A stretch of 5,479 bases of DNA from DATFLS01 sp964413425 (GTDB taxonomy: Bacteria; Fidelibacterota; JAANXI01), in the NCBI GenBank assembly GCA_964413425.1, contig CAYPST010000172.1, positions 1-5,479 of the forward strand, given 5' to 3'. Both the position numbers and the translations under genes were made by a program. Positions within the stretch are counted from its first letter, which is position 1; each line of letters starts with the position of its first letter. This document shows positions 5,432 to 5,479 of this stretch, one piece after another. The notes under the pieces were generated by a model. It was given only the letters and a program-made list of their open reading frames with translations. It had not been told where the DNA came from and did no database searches.

Positions 5432-5479
5432 GAATTTTCCTGACGGAGGAATAACGCCAAACAGGCTGCATCCGGTTCT

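Noticed and set aside
1..5479. CRISPR array, tRNA, phage, toxin-antitoxin or defence system
   Set aside because: There are no regularly spaced direct repeats, no cloverleaf or CCA-ending segments, no integrase or transposase motifs, and no toxin or nuclease signatures in the real genes.

Overview
The window is bacterial. Its GC content is moderate (judged by eye to be near 50%), Shine-Dalgarno sequences are strong (AGGAGG-like), and sigma70-like TATAAT boxes are present. The stand-alone CBM48 protein resembles small glycogen-binding-fold proteins I associate with Bacteroidota/Rhodothermota and other FCB-group bacteria. The sugar-phosphate operon most resembles an actinobacterial (OtsB1-type) arrangement. 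I cannot assign a taxon with confidence.

Layout. Positions 1-260: a GC-rich hairpin terminator probably belonging to a gene outside the window, a short 9-bp-periodic GCG tract, and a good sigma70-like promoter for the first gene. Positions 261-569 (+): a 102-residue stand-alone CBM48 protein. Positions 570-1139: about 570 bases with no convincing gene. They hold a weak AT-rich terminator, a ladder of ATCCC/GGGAT motifs, a large GC-rich imperfect palindrome of REP/MITE character, a second trace of the GCG-periodic tract, and a minus-strand promoter-like site pointing into the gap. Positions 1140-5309 (-): a three-gene operon, read right to left. It encodes (i) a fused beta-phosphoglucomutase-like plus trehalose-6-phosphate phosphatase protein (524 aa), (ii) a glycoside hydrolase family 65 enzyme (796 aa) that overlaps it by 8 bases, and (iii) a 62-residue single-span membrane protein 23 bases further on. 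Positions 5310-5479: the operon leader with a short inverted repeat, and a possible rightward TATAAT promoter for a gene beyond the window.

How the genes work together. The three catalytic modules form a chain from trehalose-6-phosphate. The OtsB-type HAD domain releases trehalose and phosphate. GH65 would split trehalose, by phosphorolysis into beta-glucose 1-phosphate and glucose, or by hydrolysis. The beta-phosphoglucomutase domain would convert beta-glucose 1-phosphate to glucose 6-phosphate. The phosphate released in the first step is the co-substrate of the second. From memory of the family, the same three modules in the same order form the single polypeptide OtsB1 (Rv2006) of Mycobacterium tuberculosis. 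Here they are two overlapping genes whose combined length (1320 aa) nearly equals that fusion. The CBM48 protein is convergently oriented and is linked only by the general theme of alpha-glucan/trehalose carbon storage.
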